Part shown: positions 5,338-6,217 of the stretch, piece after piece | Numbering within the stretch: the first letter of the stretch is position 1 | Layout of the letters: each line of letters starts with the position of its first letter | DNA from: Comamonadaceae bacterium | GTDB taxonomy: Bacteria; Pseudomonadota; Gammaproteobacteria; Burkholderiales; Burkholderiaceae_C | DNA length: 6,217 nucleotides | Reading direction: 5' to 3' | Assembly: GCA_947454695.1 (NCBI GenBank) | Contig: CANGMW010000151.1 | Span: 1-6,217, forward strand | Program-made: the position numbers and the translations under genes | Notes under the pieces: generated by a model | What the model saw: the letters and a program-made list of their open reading frames with translations, nothing else | What the model was told of the DNA's origin: nothing | The model's database searches: none

Positions 5338-6217
5338 TCAGACCTCCAAAATCCAGGAATCTTTGGTGCCCCCGCCTTGCGAGGAGTTAACGACCAAGGA
5401 TCCTTCTTTGAGCGCCACGCGCGTCAGGCCCCCGGGCACCATCTGCACCGTCTTGCCGGACAGCACAAACGGGCGCAAATCAATGTGACGCGGCGCGATA
5501 CCGCTGTCCACAAAGGTCGGGCAGGACGACAAGCTCAGCGTGGGCTGGGCGATGTAGTTGCTGGGGTTGGCCAGCACGGCTTTGCCAAACTCTTCAATCT
5601 CGGCGCGGGTCGAGGCCGGCCCCACCAGCATGCCGTAGCCGCCGGCACCGTGGACTTCCTTGACCACCAGGTCTTTGAGGTTGGCCATGACGTATTTCAA
5701 ATCGTCGGGCTTGCGGCACATGTAGGTGGGCACATTGTGAAGAATGGGTTTCTCGCCAAGATAAAACTCAATCATCTGCGGCACATAGGGGTAAATGGAC
5801 TTGTCGTCCGCCACGCCGGTGCCCACCGCATTGCAAATGCTCACGTGGCCGGCGCGGTAAGCGTCCATCAGCCCCGCGCAGCCCAAGGTGGAGCTGGAGC
5901 GGAACACTTGCGGATCCAGAAAATCATCGTCCACGCGGCGGTAAATCACATCCACGCGGCGGGGGCCGCGGGTGGTGCGCATGTAGACAAAGTTGTCTTT
6001 GACAAAGAGGTCCTGGCCTTCGACCAACTCCACGCCCATCTGCTGCGCCAAAAAGGCATGCTCAAAGTAGGCGCTGTTGTACATGCCGGGGGTGAGCACC
6101 ACCACGGTGGGCTCGACCGAGCTGCCCGGGCTGGAGGCCCGCAGGGTTTCCAGCAGCAAGTCGGGGTAATGCGCTACCGGTGCGACGCGGTGCGCGCTGA
6201 ACAGGTCGGGGAACAGC
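5338..6217 (-). CDS. Circularly permuted ATP-grasp protein (putative amidoligase), N-terminus cut by window edge
   Basis: The frame is open from the right edge to TGA at 5340-5338 and shows 292 residues. The family is usually about 470-490 residues, so roughly 180-190 N-terminal residues lie outside. A TTG at 6159 is not the real start: the codons before it read LFSAHRVAPVAHYPD, which is normal family sequence. Recognisable segments in order are VVLTPGMYNSAYFEHAFLAQ; IYRRVDDDFLDP; GTGVADDKSIYPYVPQMI; VVKEVHGAGGYGM (5667-5629), probably the nucleotide-binding lysine and glycine-rich loop; RHIDLRPF (5490-5467); and VVNSSQGGGTKDSW (5394-5353) near the C-terminus. These identify the CP-ATP-grasp (DUF404/DUF407) family. 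Members are predicted to use ATP to activate a carboxylate as acyl phosphate and join it to an amine, forming an amide or peptide bond; substrates are unknown. It is the first visible gene of the set with Alpha-E and Anbu. Confidence in family is high; confidence in the exact reaction is low. Confidence 0.93.
   Translation of the reverse strand, partial: LFPDLFSAHRVAPVAHYPDLLLETLRASSPGSSVEPTVVVLTPGMYNSAYFEHAFLAQQMGVELVEGQDLFVKDNFVYMRTTRGPRRVDVIYRRVDDDFLDPQVFRSSSTLGCAGLMDAYRAGHVSICNAVGTGVADDKSIYPYVPQMIEFYLGEKPILHNVPTYMCRKPDDLKYVMANLKDLVVKEVHGAGGYGMLVGPASTRAEIEEFGKAVLANPSNYIAQPTLSLSSCPTFVDSGIAPRHIDLRPFVLSGKTVQMVPGGLTRVALKEGSLVVNSSQGGGTKDSWILEV

Noticed and set aside
6157..6159. TTG as the start of the ATP-grasp gene
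   Set aside because: The frame stays open to the window edge and the upstream codons read as conserved family sequence, so the gene is truncated by the window, not short.

Overview
The window looks like chromosomal DNA of a betaproteobacterium, most likely Burkholderiales and perhaps a Comamonadaceae genus such as Rhodoferax or Polaromonas. This rests on moderately GC-rich coding sequence, GcvH wording typical of that order, a MASE2-GGDEF protein, and an ATP-grasp/Alpha-E/Anbu gene set common in those genomes. It is an inference from protein wording, not a database match. No RNA gene, mobile element or CRISPR array was seen.

Layout, left to right. (1) 1-1635, minus strand: a secreted subtilisin-family (S8) serine protease with an intact catalytic triad; its C-terminal end runs off the left edge. 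(2) 1636-1867: a strongly A+T-rich divergent intergenic region with a near-perfect 18-bp palindrome that fits the TyrR-box pattern TGTAAA-N6-TTTACA, plus a candidate promoter for the protease. (3) 1868-3019, plus strand: a membrane-bound diguanylate cyclase (MASE2, coiled coil, GGEEF with an RxxD inhibitory site) starting at TTG. (4) 3096-3464, plus strand: a stand-alone glycine cleavage H protein (gcvH) with no gcvT or gcvP nearby. (5) 3502-6217, minus strand: a three-gene set transcribed leftward: a circularly permuted ATP-grasp protein (N-terminus off the right edge), an Alpha-E (DUF403) protein, and the proteasome-like Ntn hydrolase Anbu.

The three-gene set is the most interesting part. 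ATP-grasp, Alpha-E and Anbu genes are known to cluster, usually with a transglutaminase-like gene, and comparative genomics has proposed that they make and process or degrade an amide-linked peptide or protein tag. To my knowledge the natural substrate is not established. In this window the three genes lie in tandem with gaps of 51 and 93 bp, and the transglutaminase gene is not between them. The Anbu gene converges tail to tail with gcvH across 37 bp, which bounds the set on its downstream side.

The left half combines an exported protease and a c-di-GMP synthase, divergently transcribed from one A+T-rich control region, so shared regulation is possible but unproven.
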